A DNA stretch of 24,663 nucleotides, taken from Pedobacter sp. UBA1951. GTDB lineage: Bacteria; Bacteroidota; Bacteroidia; Sphingobacteriales; Sphingobacteriaceae. The stretch covers positions 4,046 through 28,708 of the forward strand of contig DDEP01000086.1 in the NCBI GenBank assembly GCA_002336465.1, given 5' to 3'. Under the pieces are notes generated by a model. That model worked only from the letters and a program-made list of their open reading frames with translations. It was not told the origin of the DNA and did not search any database. This document shows, piece by piece, positions 15,501-24,147 of the stretch. Each line of letters starts with the position of its first letter. Position 1 is the stretch's first letter. A program made the translations under genes and the position numbers.

Positions 15501-16196
15501 ATCTACTCCTAATAATTTCTTAGACGTAAAACCTTCGCCATATTCGGCTCCAATACTTTTACCAAACTCACGGGCTCTAGCAATTACCGCTTCTAAAAAA
15601 GCTGGGGTTGAAATATAGGTTTGAGGCTCGCTATTATCGGCACTATTAAACTGTGTTTTAAAAGCTCTGATGGCATTTAATTTCTCATTCATCTCTTTAG
15701 AGATGTCGATAATCACATCAGGTTTGATGTACATGTCCTGTATATATTGCAAAACCAAACGTGGACGCCATGCTTCCTGTAACACACCATCAATCTGGGT
15801 TTCTATTTTTCTCAATCCCGATAAGAACAATGCATCGTTAGCCAACTCACAAGCTCTGCCATGATCAGGGTGCCTATCATAGAGCGCATTAGTCAACACA
15901 ATTTCAGGTTGGTATTTTCTTACCATCTTTATAATTTCAAGTTGGTGCTGTTCATCATTCTTAAAGAAACCATCCCTGAAATCTAGATTTTCTCTGGCGT
16001 GCAATCCCAAAATTTTTGTAGCAGCCTTACTTTCTTCATCACGGGTCTGCGCTGTACCACGCGTTCCCAGTTCTCCTCTTGTAAAATCTATTATACCTAC
16101 TTTCTTGCCTAATGCTATATGCTTCAAAATTGTACCTGAACAACCCAATTCTGCATCATCGGGATGTACGGCCAATACTAAAATATCTAATTTCAT
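15480..16196 (-). CDS. bshB1: Bacillithiol biosynthesis deacetylase BshB1
   Basis: BshB1 removes the acetyl group from GlcNAc-malate, the second step of bacillithiol synthesis. The 238-residue protein is a zinc-dependent LmbE/PIG-L family deacetylase with HPDDAELG (H11, D13, D14) and YDRHPDHGRA (H109, D111, H112), plus FTRGELGTRGT, which is typical of the BshB1 group. bshA and bshC are not in the window. Its ATG overlaps the stop of the upstream peroxidase gene as TAATG, so the two thiol-related proteins are probably made together. The 3' end lies in a convergent palindrome. Confidence 0.93.
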   Translation of the reverse strand: MKLDILVLAVHPDDAELGCSGTILKHIALGKKVGIIDFTRGELGTRGTAQTRDEESKAATKILGLHARENLDFRDGFFKNDEQHQLEIIKMVRKYQPEIVLTNALYDRHPDHGRACELANDALFLSGLRKIETQIDGVLQEAWRPRLVLQYIQDMYIKPDVIIDISKEMNEKLNAIRAFKTQFNSADNSEPQTYISTPAFLEAVIARAREFGKSIGAEYGEGFTSKKLLGVDNLFNLL

Positions 16197-16702
16197 TAAC
16201 TGTTCTCGTTTAAAAGCTTTTGAATCTTCTTCTTGATTTTTGATGAATTAGGTTTGGTAAAAGGGTAAAAATAATCTACTACCTCTCCTTTTTTATTAAT
16301 CAGGTATTTATGAAAATTCCATCGTGGTGTAGAATTGATATTGCCGTTCAATTTCTTATCCGACAAAAACTTATAAAGTGGATGGGCGGCCTCGCCCCTT
16401 ACCATGATCTTTTCAAAAATGGGAAATTTCACACCATAATTCACTTCACAGAACTCGCCGATTGCATTCCCCTCCAAAGGTTCCTGCCTGCCAAAATCAT
16501 TTGAAGGGAAACCTAATATCTCAAATTCACTGGTATTAAAACTCTCGCTGAGTTCCTGCAAATCTTTTAACTGTGGTGTAAAACCGCAACCTGATGCGGT
16601 GTTTACGATAAGTATCACTTTGCCTGTATAAGCCGATAAGTTAATTTCTTTGCCACTAAGTAGCTTAACTTTAAACGGATAAATATTGGGTTTTATATCC
16701 AT
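16196..16702 (-). CDS. Glutathione peroxidase-family thiol peroxidase
   Basis: The 168-residue protein belongs to the GPx/BtuE family: NTASGCGFTPQ with peroxidatic C39, FPSNDFGRQEP with Q73, and PRWNFHKYLI with W128 and N129, together the catalytic tetrad. It uses Cys, not selenocysteine. C85 in EFCEVNYGVKFPIF may be the resolving Cys of the thioredoxin-dependent subgroup. There is no obvious signal peptide, so it is probably cytoplasmic. The operon with bshB1 suggests that its reductant is thioredoxin or bacillithiol rather than glutathione; that is inference. It lies 15 nt after the DUF4294 gene. Confidence 0.93.
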   Translation of the reverse strand: MDIKPNIYPFKVKLLSGKEINLSAYTGKVILIVNTASGCGFTPQLKDLQELSESFNTSEFEILGFPSNDFGRQEPLEGNAIGEFCEVNYGVKFPIFEKIMVRGEAAHPLYKFLSDKKLNGNINSTPRWNFHKYLINKKGEVVDYFYPFTKPNSSKIKKKIQKLLNENS

Positions 16703-16717
16703 TATATTATTGTATGC

Positions 16718-17335
16718 TTACTGGTAATATCCTGAACTTCTAATGATAGATTCTATATCTCTATCTTCTTGTGGATTGTACGTGGCTTTTAAATTATGCC
16801 CTACAACCCTTGCAATTAATTGATATGAAAACGCAGCGAACTTACCTTTTGTTTGCTTAACAATGTCATATGTTGTGGTGCCTACTTCTCTATCAATTAA
16901 TTTTGTTAGTATCTGCCCCTGTGTAATGGTCAATTCCTTGATTTCGGTATTGAACATTCTTTTGATTTCGTCATCACAGGCTTTAACTAGCTTTCGCTGG
17001 TCTTTTTTATCGGCAGTTACAGCCAAATCACGCTCCAATTGCTCATATCTTCTTTTTGCGTACAAAGCATAAGGCATCACCTTTAACACGTTGTACCTTA
17101 AACGGTTGTAAGCCGCCTGTTCTTGCGGAGATTTCCATATCCGCGTGCCATATATGACTACCTCTTGCAGCGCTATCCAAGGAATCATGTAACCATTATC
17201 ATTGGTAGCCGCCACTTTTATGGTATCGTTCTTACCTACTACGGGCCAAATAGCCTTTGGAGCTGCTTCTTGCGCAAAAGCATGTTGTGCTATAAACATG
17301 ACAGTTACCAACGTAAAAAAACGATAATATTTCAT
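16718..17335 (-). CDS. DUF4294-family exported protein
   Basis: A 205-residue protein of unknown function found in Bacteroidota. A signal peptide (MKYYRFFTLVTVMFIAQHAFA, cut near residue 21) precedes a mainly helical, charged domain containing YNRLRYNVLKVMPYALYAKRR and ITQGQILTKLIDREVG, which I recall as DUF4294 features. It is probably periplasmic. It leads the operon with the peroxidase and bshB1, and a -7 box lies 17 nt upstream. No enzymatic motif is seen. Confidence 0.82.
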   Translation of the reverse strand: MKYYRFFTLVTVMFIAQHAFAQEAAPKAIWPVVGKNDTIKVAATNDNGYMIPWIALQEVVIYGTRIWKSPQEQAAYNRLRYNVLKVMPYALYAKRRYEQLERDLAVTADKKDQRKLVKACDDEIKRMFNTEIKELTITQGQILTKLIDREVGTTTYDIVKQTKGKFAAFSYQLIARVVGHNLKATYNPQEDRDIESIIRSSGYYQ

Positions 17336-17351
17336 ATATTGTATGGCTGTA

Positions 17352-17359
17352 CAAAGTTA
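17352..17359 (-). promoter_or_regulatory. -7 promoter box of the DUF4294-peroxidase-bshB1 operon
   Basis: The minus strand reads TAACTTTG, a full match to TAnnTTTG, 17 nt before the ATG at 17335, implying a very short leader. No convincing TTTG is visible at the -33 position. Confidence 0.5.
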
Positions 17360-17447
17360 AAGCTAATTTTATATATTCGTTTTAACTTCTAGTCTAATAT
17401 AGTCTTTTAAAAATAAAAAACTATATAATTTTACCTGCAGAACACAA

Positions 17448-19658
17448 ATGAAAAACACGTTGGTTATAGATCTCGAAGCCGAGAAGAAAGAAATATTAAA
17501 GCGTTACAGAGCTTTATTAAGAGCCTGTAAACCTACCCTGCAAAAAGGTGATAAAAAGGAAATCAGAAAAGCCTTTGAAATGGCACTCGAAAGTCACAAA
17601 GACATGCGCCGCAAATCTGGTGAACCTTACATTTATCACCCCATTGCTGTTGCCCAAATTGCAGCCGAAGAAATTGGTTTGGGTACCACCTCTATTGTAT
17701 GCGCTCTTTTACATGATGTTGTTGAAGATACGGACATAACGCTTGAAGATATTGAAAGGGAATTTGGAAAGAAATGTGCTAAAATTATTGATGGCCTGAC
17801 CAAAATATCGGGTGTTTTTGATACCAACAGTTCTTTACAAGCCGAAAATTTCAGGAAAATGTTGTTAACTCTTGCCGATGATGTAAGGGTTATCCTCATT
17901 AAACTTGCCGATAGGTTGCATAATATGCGTACCATGGATTTTATGCCAAGGCAGAAACAATTAAAAATAGCATCTGAAACCATTTATCTCTATGCGCCTT
18001 TAGCCCACAGATTAGGTTTGTATGCCATTAAATCTGAGCTCGAGGATCTTTCCATGAAATACTTGGAGCCTGACACCTATAAGTTCATTGCTACTCAGTT
18101 AAATGAGAAAAAAGCAGAGCGAAATGCTTTTATCAAAGCTTTTATAGAACCTATTAACGAGATATTAGCAGAGCAGGGATTGGTGGCCAATGTTTATGGA
18201 AGACCTAAATCTATCCATTCTATATGGAACAAGATGAAGAAAAAAAGCATCCCTTTTGAGGAAGTTTATGATCTTTTTGCCATCAGGATTATTTTAGATA
18301 GTCCACCTGAGAGAGAAAAGGCAGATTGTTGGAAAGCTTATTCTATTGTTACCGATTTATACCGACCAAATCCAGATAGGTTACGCGACTGGGTATCATC
18401 TCCAAAAGGAAATGGTTATGAATCATTGCATACCACAGTAATGGGGCCTAAAGGACAATGGGTTGAGGTACAGATCAGAACACAGCGGATGAACGAAATT
18501 GCCGAAAAAGGTTTTGCCGCTCACTGGAAATATAAAGAATCTAGCAACGATAATGGTCTAGATCAGTGGATACAAAAGGTAAGGGAATTGTTGAGTAACC
18601 CTGAATCTAACGCCTTAGATTTCCTTGACGATTTTAAAATGAACCTTTTCTCTGATGAGATTTTCATTTTTACGCCTAAAGGAGCATTGCTTCAATTGCC
18701 ATTGGGAGCTACAGCTTTAGATTTTGCTTTTGAGATCCACACCGATGTAGGTGCAAGATGTATAGGTGCTAAAGTAAACCATAAACTGGTGCCCTTATCA
18801 CATAAACTACAAAACGGAGATCAGGTTGAAATCATTACCTCTAACAAGCAAACGCCTAAAGAAGATTGGCTCAGTATTGTGGTTACGGCAAAGGCCAAAT
18901 CCAAAATTAAATCTTCTCTAAAAGAAGAGAAAAGAAGAATTGCCGAAGAAGGTAAGGAGATATTAGAGCGCAAATTAAAATCGCTGAAAATAACCTACAA
19001 TACCGATAACCTGAATAAACTTAGCTATTTCTTTAAACTACCTTCTACACAGGAATTGTTTGTTGAAGTTGCCAAAGGCAAGATAGAACTTAAAGACCTT
19101 AAAGAGTACGTAGCTTCCGAAAAAGAAATTGAGAACCGCGGTAACGAAAAGGTTAATGATGAAGAAAAGGTTACCACGCTCTTAAAGAAAGTTAAAAGCC
19201 CTGAATCTGATGTATTGTTGATTGGCGAAGATCTTCAAAAAATTGATTATACGTTAGCCAACTGTTGCAACCCTATTCCCGGCGATGACGTTTTTGGTTT
19301 TGTTACCGTAAATGAAGGCATCAAAATCCATCGCACCAATTGTCCTAATGCCGCTCAGCTTATGGCCAATTATGGTTACCGGATCATCAAAGCAAAATGG
19401 AACACCCAACAAGAAATAACTTTCTTAACAGGTTTGCGCATTGTGGGTATAGATGATGTGGGACTGATCAATAATCTTACCAAGGTCATTTCAAATGATT
19501 TCAAGGTAAATATCCGTTCCATTACCGTTGATACCAATGATGGCATTTTTGAAGGTTCGATAAAGGTTTTTGTGAACGACAAAGAGCATTTAGATCAACT
19601 GATCAAAAACTTATTAGACGTTAAAGGTGTAACCAGTGTAACCCGCTTTGATACCTAA
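17448..19658 (+). CDS. rel: Bifunctional RelA/SpoT-type (p)ppGpp synthetase/hydrolase
   Basis: This long Rel/SpoT protein makes and degrades the stringent-response alarmone (p)ppGpp. Its 736 residues carry, in order, an HD hydrolase domain with H64 and H89-D90 (LLHDVVEDTD), a synthetase domain (about 230-360) with YGRPKSIHSIWNKM and RDWVSSPKGNGYESLHTTV, a TGS domain (about 405-465), a Cys-containing linker (NCCNPIPGDDVFGFVT, TNCPNA) and a C-terminal ACT domain (about 660-736). The intact HD motif suggests a functional hydrolase; I did not test the synthetase side. It is probably the only long RSH enzyme of the organism, as is usual in Bacteroidota. The Fur-family gene follows after a 110-nt spacer that has its own promoter. 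Confidence 0.95.
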   Translation: MKNTLVIDLEAEKKEILKRYRALLRACKPTLQKGDKKEIRKAFEMALESHKDMRRKSGEPYIYHPIAVAQIAAEEIGLGTTSIVCALLHDVVEDTDITLEDIEREFGKKCAKIIDGLTKISGVFDTNSSLQAENFRKMLLTLADDVRVILIKLADRLHNMRTMDFMPRQKQLKIASETIYLYAPLAHRLGLYAIKSELEDLSMKYLEPDTYKFIATQLNEKKAERNAFIKAFIEPINEILAEQGLVANVYGRPKSIHSIWNKMKKKSIPFEEVYDLFAIRIILDSPPEREKADCWKAYSIVTDLYRPNPDRLRDWVSSPKGNGYESLHTTVMGPKGQWVEVQIRTQRMNEIAEKGFAAHWKYKESSNDNGLDQWIQKVRELLSNPESNALDFLDDFKMNLFSDEIFIFTPKGALLQLPLGATALDFAFEIHTDVGARCIGAKVNHKLVPLSHKLQNGDQVEIITSNKQTPKEDWLSIVVTAKAKSKIKSSLKEEKRRIAEEGKEILERKLKSLKITYNTDNLNKLSYFFKLPSTQELFVEVAKGKIELKDLKEYVASEKEIENRGNEKVNDEEKVTTLLKKVKSPESDVLLIGEDLQKIDYTLANCCNPIPGDDVFGFVTVNEGIKIHRTNCPNAAQLMANYGYRIIKAKWNTQQEITFLTGLRIVGIDDVGLINNLTKVISNDFKVNIRSITVDTNDGIFEGSIKVFVNDKEHLDQLIKNLLDVKGVTSVTRFDT

Positions 19659-19682
19659 CCTAACAACTTGCAATAAATGATG

Positions 19683-19710
19683 TTAACATTACATAATATA
19701 ATTAACATTA
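19683..19710. promoter_or_regulatory. Direct repeats upstream of the Fur-family gene, possible operator
   Basis: TTAACATTA occurs twice, at 19683-19691 and 19702-19710, spaced 19 nt start to start (about two helical turns). The first copy overlaps the palindrome ATGTTAACAT (19680-19689). The repeats lie 35-62 nt upstream of the -7 box at 19745 and could bind the Fur-family protein or another regulator. They do not match the classical Fur box closely. Confidence 0.3.
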
Positions 19711-19744
19711 AGCCTTAAAAGTTTAAACAATCAAACTATTTTAA

Positions 19745-19752
19745 TAACTTTG
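19745..19752 (+). promoter_or_regulatory. -7 promoter box of the Fur-family gene
   Basis: TAACTTTG matches TAnnTTTG, and a weak -33-like GTTTA lies at 19721-19725. The start codon is 17 nt downstream. A GGAG (19756-19759) sits 9 nt before the ATG, an unusually good Shine-Dalgarno for this phylum, but it may lie at the very 5' end of the transcript. Confidence 0.5.
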
Positions 19753-19768
19753 AAAGGAGTTTAAAACT

Positions 19769-20257
19769 ATGCCTGAACAGAATACAAGCGAGTTGGTTAG
19801 AAAGATATTTGAAGCCTATCTCGAAAATAAAAATCTAAGAAAAACCCCTGAGCGATTTGCCATATTAGAAGAAATTTACTCACGTGATGATCATTTTGAT
19901 GTGGAGACTTTGTATATCCACATGAAAAATCAGAAATACAGGGTGAGCAGGGCTACGGTTTACAATACCTTAGAGTTATTGGTATCATGTGATTTGGTTA
20001 CTAAACATCAGTTTGGTAAGAACATGGCACAGTTTGAAAAATCATATGGTTACCATCAGCATGACCATGTAATCTGTATTGATTGTGGTAAGGTGGTAGA
20101 GTTTTGCGATCCCCGTATTCACCAGATACAAAGCATGGTGGGCGATTTGTTAAAATTTGACATTAAACACCACTCTCTAAATTTATACGGAGTATGTTTT
20201 GACTGTAGCGCAGCAGCAGCAGTTAAAAATGCTCAACACAGACAAGAATCAAAATAA
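19769..20257 (+). CDS. Fur-family metal- or peroxide-sensing repressor
   Basis: The 162-residue regulator has the Fur layout: an N-terminal winged helix (about 10-85) with RKTPERFAILEEIY and the recognition region SRATVYNTLELL, then a dimerisation and metal-binding domain with YHQHDHVICIDCGKVVEF. C103-x2-C106 and C143-x2-C146 form the structural zinc site of Fur/PerR proteins. H96, H98 and H100 belong to the regulatory site. Whether it senses iron, zinc, manganese or peroxide cannot be settled from the sequence. It precedes purA by 31 nt and is probably cotranscribed with it, a pairing I recall from other Bacteroidota. Confidence 0.93.
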   Translation: MPEQNTSELVRKIFEAYLENKNLRKTPERFAILEEIYSRDDHFDVETLYIHMKNQKYRVSRATVYNTLELLVSCDLVTKHQFGKNMAQFEKSYGYHQHDHVICIDCGKVVEFCDPRIHQIQSMVGDLLKFDIKHHSLNLYGVCFDCSAAAAVKNAQHRQESK

Positions 20258-20288
20258 TTTTTAACACATAAAGTTCTTTTAGTTAGTA

Positions 20289-21566
20289 ATGACGCAAGTA
20301 GATGTACTACTGGGCCTGCAATGGGGCGATGAAGGTAAAGGTAAAATCGTGGACGTTCTAAGTCCGCAGTATGATTTGATAGCTCGCTTTCAGGGCGGAC
20401 CAAATGCTGGTCATACATTGGAGTTTGATGGTAAGAAATTTGTTCTAAACACCATTCCATCAGGTATTTTCAATGAAAAAACCATGAATCTCATTGGAAA
20501 CGGTGTTGTAATAGATCCTATTATCTTAAAAAGAGAATTAGATAATTTAAAGGCTGCTGGTCATGATCCCGTTGGCGAAGGCAAACTGGTACTGGCCCGT
20601 AAAGCACATTTAATTTTACCTACGCATCAATTGTTAGATGCTGCCAATGAGCAGAAAATGGGAGCAGGTAAAATCGGTTCTACTTTAAAAGGTATTGGTC
20701 CTACTTACATGGATAAAACCGGACGTAACGGTTTACGTGTTGGAGATACCACTTTACTTGATTTTAAAGCTAGATACGATAAGTTGGTGCAGAAACACAA
20801 AGAAATCCTTTCGCACTACGAGTTTGAATACGACTTAGCTGAGAAAGAAGAAAAATTCTTTGAAGCCATAGAATTCATCAAAAGTATACCTCATGTAGAT
20901 AGCGAACATTTTGTAAATACTTATTTAAAAGAAGGTAAAAAAGTACTTGCTGAAGGCGCACAAGGAACTCTATTGGATGTTGATTTTGGTTCATATCCTT
21001 TTGTAACCTCTTCTAATACCACTACTGCAGGTGCATGTACCGGTTTAGGTATAGCGCCAAATAAAATTGGTCAGGTTTATGGTATTTTTAAAGCATATTG
21101 CACCCGTGTAGGTGGTGGTCCTTTTCCTACGGAGTTATTTGACGAAACAGGAGAAACTTTACGTAGAGTAGGTCATGAATTTGGTGCTACTACAGGTAGA
21201 GCACGCCGTTGCGGATGGATAGATCTGCCTGCATTAAAATACGCCATTATGCTAAATGGTGTTACCGAACTGATCATGATGAAAGCAGACGTTTTAGATG
21301 GTTTTGATACCATTTATGCTTGCACACATTATGAATATGAGGGCGAAACTATAGATTATATGCCTTACGATATTATTTCGGTACAACCCAAACCTGTGTT
21401 TAAAGCTATTAAAGGTTGGCAAACCGATCTTACGCAGATCAATAAGGTTGAGCAGATACCAGCGGCTCTTAACGATTATATCGCATTTTTAGAAAAAGAA
21501 TTAGAAGTGCCTGTTAAGTTCCTATCTGTTGGGCCAGACAGAACACAAACATTACAGTTATCATAA
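20289..21566 (+). CDS. purA: Adenylosuccinate synthetase
   Basis: PurA joins IMP and aspartate with GTP to form adenylosuccinate, the first committed step from IMP to AMP. The 425-residue cytosolic protein has the N-terminal GTP-binding GLQWGDEGKGKIVD loop, FQGGPNAGHT, GIGPTYMDK, the TTTAGACTGLGIAP segment and GATTGRARRCGWIDLPAL, all diagnostic, and family-typical length. A strong terminator begins 2 nt after the stop. Adenylate synthesis downstream of rel may be relevant because ppGpp inhibits PurA in other bacteria. Confidence 0.98.
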   Translation: MTQVDVLLGLQWGDEGKGKIVDVLSPQYDLIARFQGGPNAGHTLEFDGKKFVLNTIPSGIFNEKTMNLIGNGVVIDPIILKRELDNLKAAGHDPVGEGKLVLARKAHLILPTHQLLDAANEQKMGAGKIGSTLKGIGPTYMDKTGRNGLRVGDTTLLDFKARYDKLVQKHKEILSHYEFEYDLAEKEEKFFEAIEFIKSIPHVDSEHFVNTYLKEGKKVLAEGAQGTLLDVDFGSYPFVTSSNTTTAGACTGLGIAPNKIGQVYGIFKAYCTRVGGGPFPTELFDETGETLRRVGHEFGATTGRARRCGWIDLPALKYAIMLNGVTELIMMKADVLDGFDTIYACTHYEYEGETIDYMPYDIISVQPKPVFKAIKGWQTDLTQINKVEQIPAALNDYIAFLEKELEVPVKFLSVGPDRTQTLQLS

Positions 21567-21568
21567 AT

Positions 21569-21598
21569 AAAAAAACCTCGAAAATTCGAGGTTTTTTT
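21569..21598. terminator. Bidirectional Rho-independent terminator after purA
   Basis: AAAAAAACCTCGAA (21569-21582) pairs with TTCGAGGTTTTTTT (21585-21598) around an AA loop. With a GC-rich core flanked by A and T runs it can act in both directions, which fits its place between purA and the convergent lipoprotein gene. Confidence 0.93.
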
Positions 21599-21625
21599 AT
21601 TTCATAAGCAAAGGTTGAAATCATT

Positions 21626-22963
21626 TTATTTTTTAGGAAAGATGATATCTACCACTTGATATCCTGCTTTAGCTATCTTCTTCCTAAGTTTTTTCTGTTT
21701 ATCGTATATATACAGGTCGCTACTTGAATCTAAACCTGTAAATATGCCCGAACTATCTATGATATATAACTCTCCTGTTTTGGGGTTCACTTTCCAAGCT
21801 GTGGCAAATCCCACTCCATCATTCATCGGACTAACAAACTTTTCGGCTTTTTTACTTTGTGTATTAAATCTGCAAAAATCGCCTGTAGAGGTTTCTTGCC
21901 AGTAAATAAACTCATCTACACCCGAAGCGGTTAAAATGCCATTAGCAGGCAATTTAAAGGTACTCTCAAGCTCTATAGTTTCTTGAACAGCAAAGTTCTC
22001 ATCCAATCTAATGAACTTAGCTTTGTTGCTCATTCCCTGTACACCTACCCAAATCTGTTTATCGGTTGTTTTAACTACACCTGCTACGTTCTCTGTGTAA
22101 GTATATAAAGTTTGAGCTACACCTTTATCTACTTTTACCAATTGTTTTGCTGCTGGTACCAGAAACATGTTATTTACGGTAGCTATAGGTAGTAGAGTGG
22201 CATCAGTAGTCCCCGTAACTGGAGCCGAGGCTATGCTCTTCAAGGTAAAATCTACGGTATATAAGCCTGCTTTTTTTCTCGTGCTGCTATTAATATAACC
22301 TGTTTTACCATCGGTAGTGGCAAAATAAGTTACACCCGTTATCCCCGATGTGGTAATGTTACTCTGCTGTTTCAAAGTTTCATTATTAAGAACGGTAATG
22401 TAATTTGGCCCACTTGTAGCGCTGATATACAAATCATTATTAAATGAGAAAGCACCCATAACAGAAGGAGAAAGTTTAGCACCTTTATTTTCTACAGAGA
22501 ATACATCGGTTTTTAAATTCTCATTCTCATCTAAATAAGAAATATTGCCTCCTCCTGTTCCATTTTTATCTGTGCTACTGATCAGTAAAATACCATCGGC
22601 ATATATACCTTTTACCTTAACATGGTACACCAAGCTGCTAACGCCAGCGTTATTGGTAACATTAAGTGTAAGTGTATATGTTCCAGGTACGTCTCTGTTA
22701 AATACATAAACATTATCTGTACTGATTACCTTGTCATTCTCTACCCATTGAAAGGATTTTGCATTTCCTTTAATGGTTGGGTTTAAAATCAAAGTCTGGT
22801 CTGTTTTAAGCTCAACATCGGTTTTAATGTTCTCTGCAAACGCAACCTTATTCTCTGCTTCATTTTCTATTGTGCTCTTTTTACATGCCGCAATGGAGAA
22901 AATAGCAATTGTTAAAGCCATTAATACGCTTACACGTAGAGCATGTAGTTTTTGTTTAATCAT
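21626..22963 (-). CDS. Surface lipoprotein with PKD-like and beta-propeller (DUF5074-like) domains
   Basis: The 445-residue protein has a lipoprotein signal (ending SIAAC, lipid-modified C27 expected). A PKD-like Ig domain follows (about 45-120; SFQWVENDKVIS, DVPGTYTLTLNVTNNAGVSS), then a beta-propeller-like region (about 125-445) with repeated strands such as NDLYISATSG, TDKQIWVGVQG and ELYIIDSSGIF. This domain order recalls DUF5074/YncE-like surface proteins of Bacteroidota, some of which bind corrinoids. It is the third gene of a run with a PKD lipoprotein and a BtuG-like protein, 25 nt after the former. The ligand is inferred only from context. Confidence 0.75.
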   Translation of the reverse strand: MIKQKLHALRVSVLMALTIAIFSIAACKKSTIENEAENKVAFAENIKTDVELKTDQTLILNPTIKGNAKSFQWVENDKVISTDNVYVFNRDVPGTYTLTLNVTNNAGVSSLVYHVKVKGIYADGILLISSTDKNGTGGGNISYLDENENLKTDVFSVENKGAKLSPSVMGAFSFNNDLYISATSGPNYITVLNNETLKQQSNITTSGITGVTYFATTDGKTGYINSSTRKKAGLYTVDFTLKSIASAPVTGTTDATLLPIATVNNMFLVPAAKQLVKVDKGVAQTLYTYTENVAGVVKTTDKQIWVGVQGMSNKAKFIRLDENFAVQETIELESTFKLPANGILTASGVDEFIYWQETSTGDFCRFNTQSKKAEKFVSPMNDGVGFATAWKVNPKTGELYIIDSSGIFTGLDSSSDLYIYDKQKKLRKKIAKAGYQVVDIIFPKK

Positions 22964-22988
22964 TGTTTTATTTTTTTGTTTTTATTTA

Positions 22989-24116
22989 TTATTTGATGTT
23001 CAAATCTATAGCACCTAATATTTCTGTTGATATCTCTCCTACCGAACCACCATCAGCATTTTGCCCTGTGTAAACCTTAATAAAATCTATGGTTTTCAAA
23101 TTCACTTTTTTACCGTTTTTATCTACTGCCCAAGAAATATCAAAGCTGTTATATCTTTTGCTATTGTAATCATCGCCCACGCTATATGAATCGGTATAAC
23201 CCCACTCAAATGGTGTATTAATAGTAATGCCTCCGTTCTTACCTATAGTAGATGGCAACAAGGTTCCTTTGAATGTGATTTTTTCTTGATTATCTGCAAA
23301 TTCAGGGTAGAAATTATGTTTATGGAAATTATTTACTAGTACAAAACCACTTTTACCCTGATTATCTGTCCATGGCACATTGGCAAAACCTTTAGGGTTG
23401 TAATAAGTAATCTCATAATTCTTAATAGTAGTTGCTTTATCATATTCGCTTCCTGCTAATTCATACCATTCGTCATCAGGAAGGCCATTCCCGTTTTTAT
23501 CTTGACTTACCATTACAATACCCGGCTCAGAAAAATGATTAGGGCCTGCATAAGGGTTACCGTAAATGCCCAGATCATAACCATCTTGGTTTTTTATAGA
23601 ATGATCAAAGCCAAAAATAATGTAACCGCCGAAACCACCTAATGATATAACCGCTCCTGTTGCTCCTATTAGTCGTTGTGCATTAGCTACTGTTCCATAA
23701 CTAGCCTCATTGACAAATTGACCCGGTGCAGGCAAGTATTCAAATATCTTGCTGATATACTTGCTGCTGTTCGCATCAGAATCTTTTACCGGTACAGGCA
23801 CTTCAATTTCGTAGGTATAAGTAAAACTTCCTAAGTGGTTATTACCTGTATATACCAATGTATAATTACCTGCTGTAAGTGGTTTAAATGTATAGCTGAT
23901 ACCTTCACTAACAACTTTTCCATCTAATTTCCATATGTTGGTAAGCGATTTTCCTTCGGCAACGTTAACTGAAAACGTCTTCTCTGTTTGGAGCTTCATT
24001 ACAAGTGTCTTTTCTGTAATGGTCATGTTTACATCAGGAAAAGTTTCAGGTTTATCTTTTTTACACGAAAAGAGTAAACCTAACATCAAAGCAAAAAGTA
24101 GAATTTGTTTTTTCAT
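22989..24116 (-). CDS. PKD-domain surface lipoprotein of a probable corrinoid locus
   Basis: The 375-residue protein has a short lipoprotein signal (MKKQILLFALMLGLLFSC, C18 expected to be lipidated) and a PKD-like domain (about 30-110; ENTIWKLDGKV-type strands, NYTLVYTGNNHLGSF). A C-terminal domain (about 118-375) has SKYISKIFEYLPAPGQFVN, FGFDHSIKNQDGYDLGIYGN and SQDKNGNGLPDDEWYELAGSEY. I recall this last domain from Bacteroidota cell-surface proteins encoded beside BtuG-like propellers and TonB receptors. The DKNGNGLPDDEW stretch looks like a Ca-binding dockerin- or EF-like loop. No catalytic motif is seen. It lies 31 nt after the BtuG-like gene. Confidence 0.75.
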   Translation of the reverse strand: MKKQILLFALMLGLLFSCKKDKPETFPDVNMTITEKTLVMKLQTEKTFSVNVAEGKSLTNIWKLDGKVVSEGISYTFKPLTAGNYTLVYTGNNHLGSFTYTYEIEVPVPVKDSDANSSKYISKIFEYLPAPGQFVNEASYGTVANAQRLIGATGAVISLGGFGGYIIFGFDHSIKNQDGYDLGIYGNPYAGPNHFSEPGIVMVSQDKNGNGLPDDEWYELAGSEYDKATTIKNYEITYYNPKGFANVPWTDNQGKSGFVLVNNFHKHNFYPEFADNQEKITFKGTLLPSTIGKNGGITINTPFEWGYTDSYSVGDDYNSKRYNSFDISWAVDKNGKKVNLKTIDFIKVYTGQNADGGSVGEISTEILGAIDLNIK

Positions 24117-24147
24117 TGTTATTTATTTAGTTTTTTAGATATTGTAA

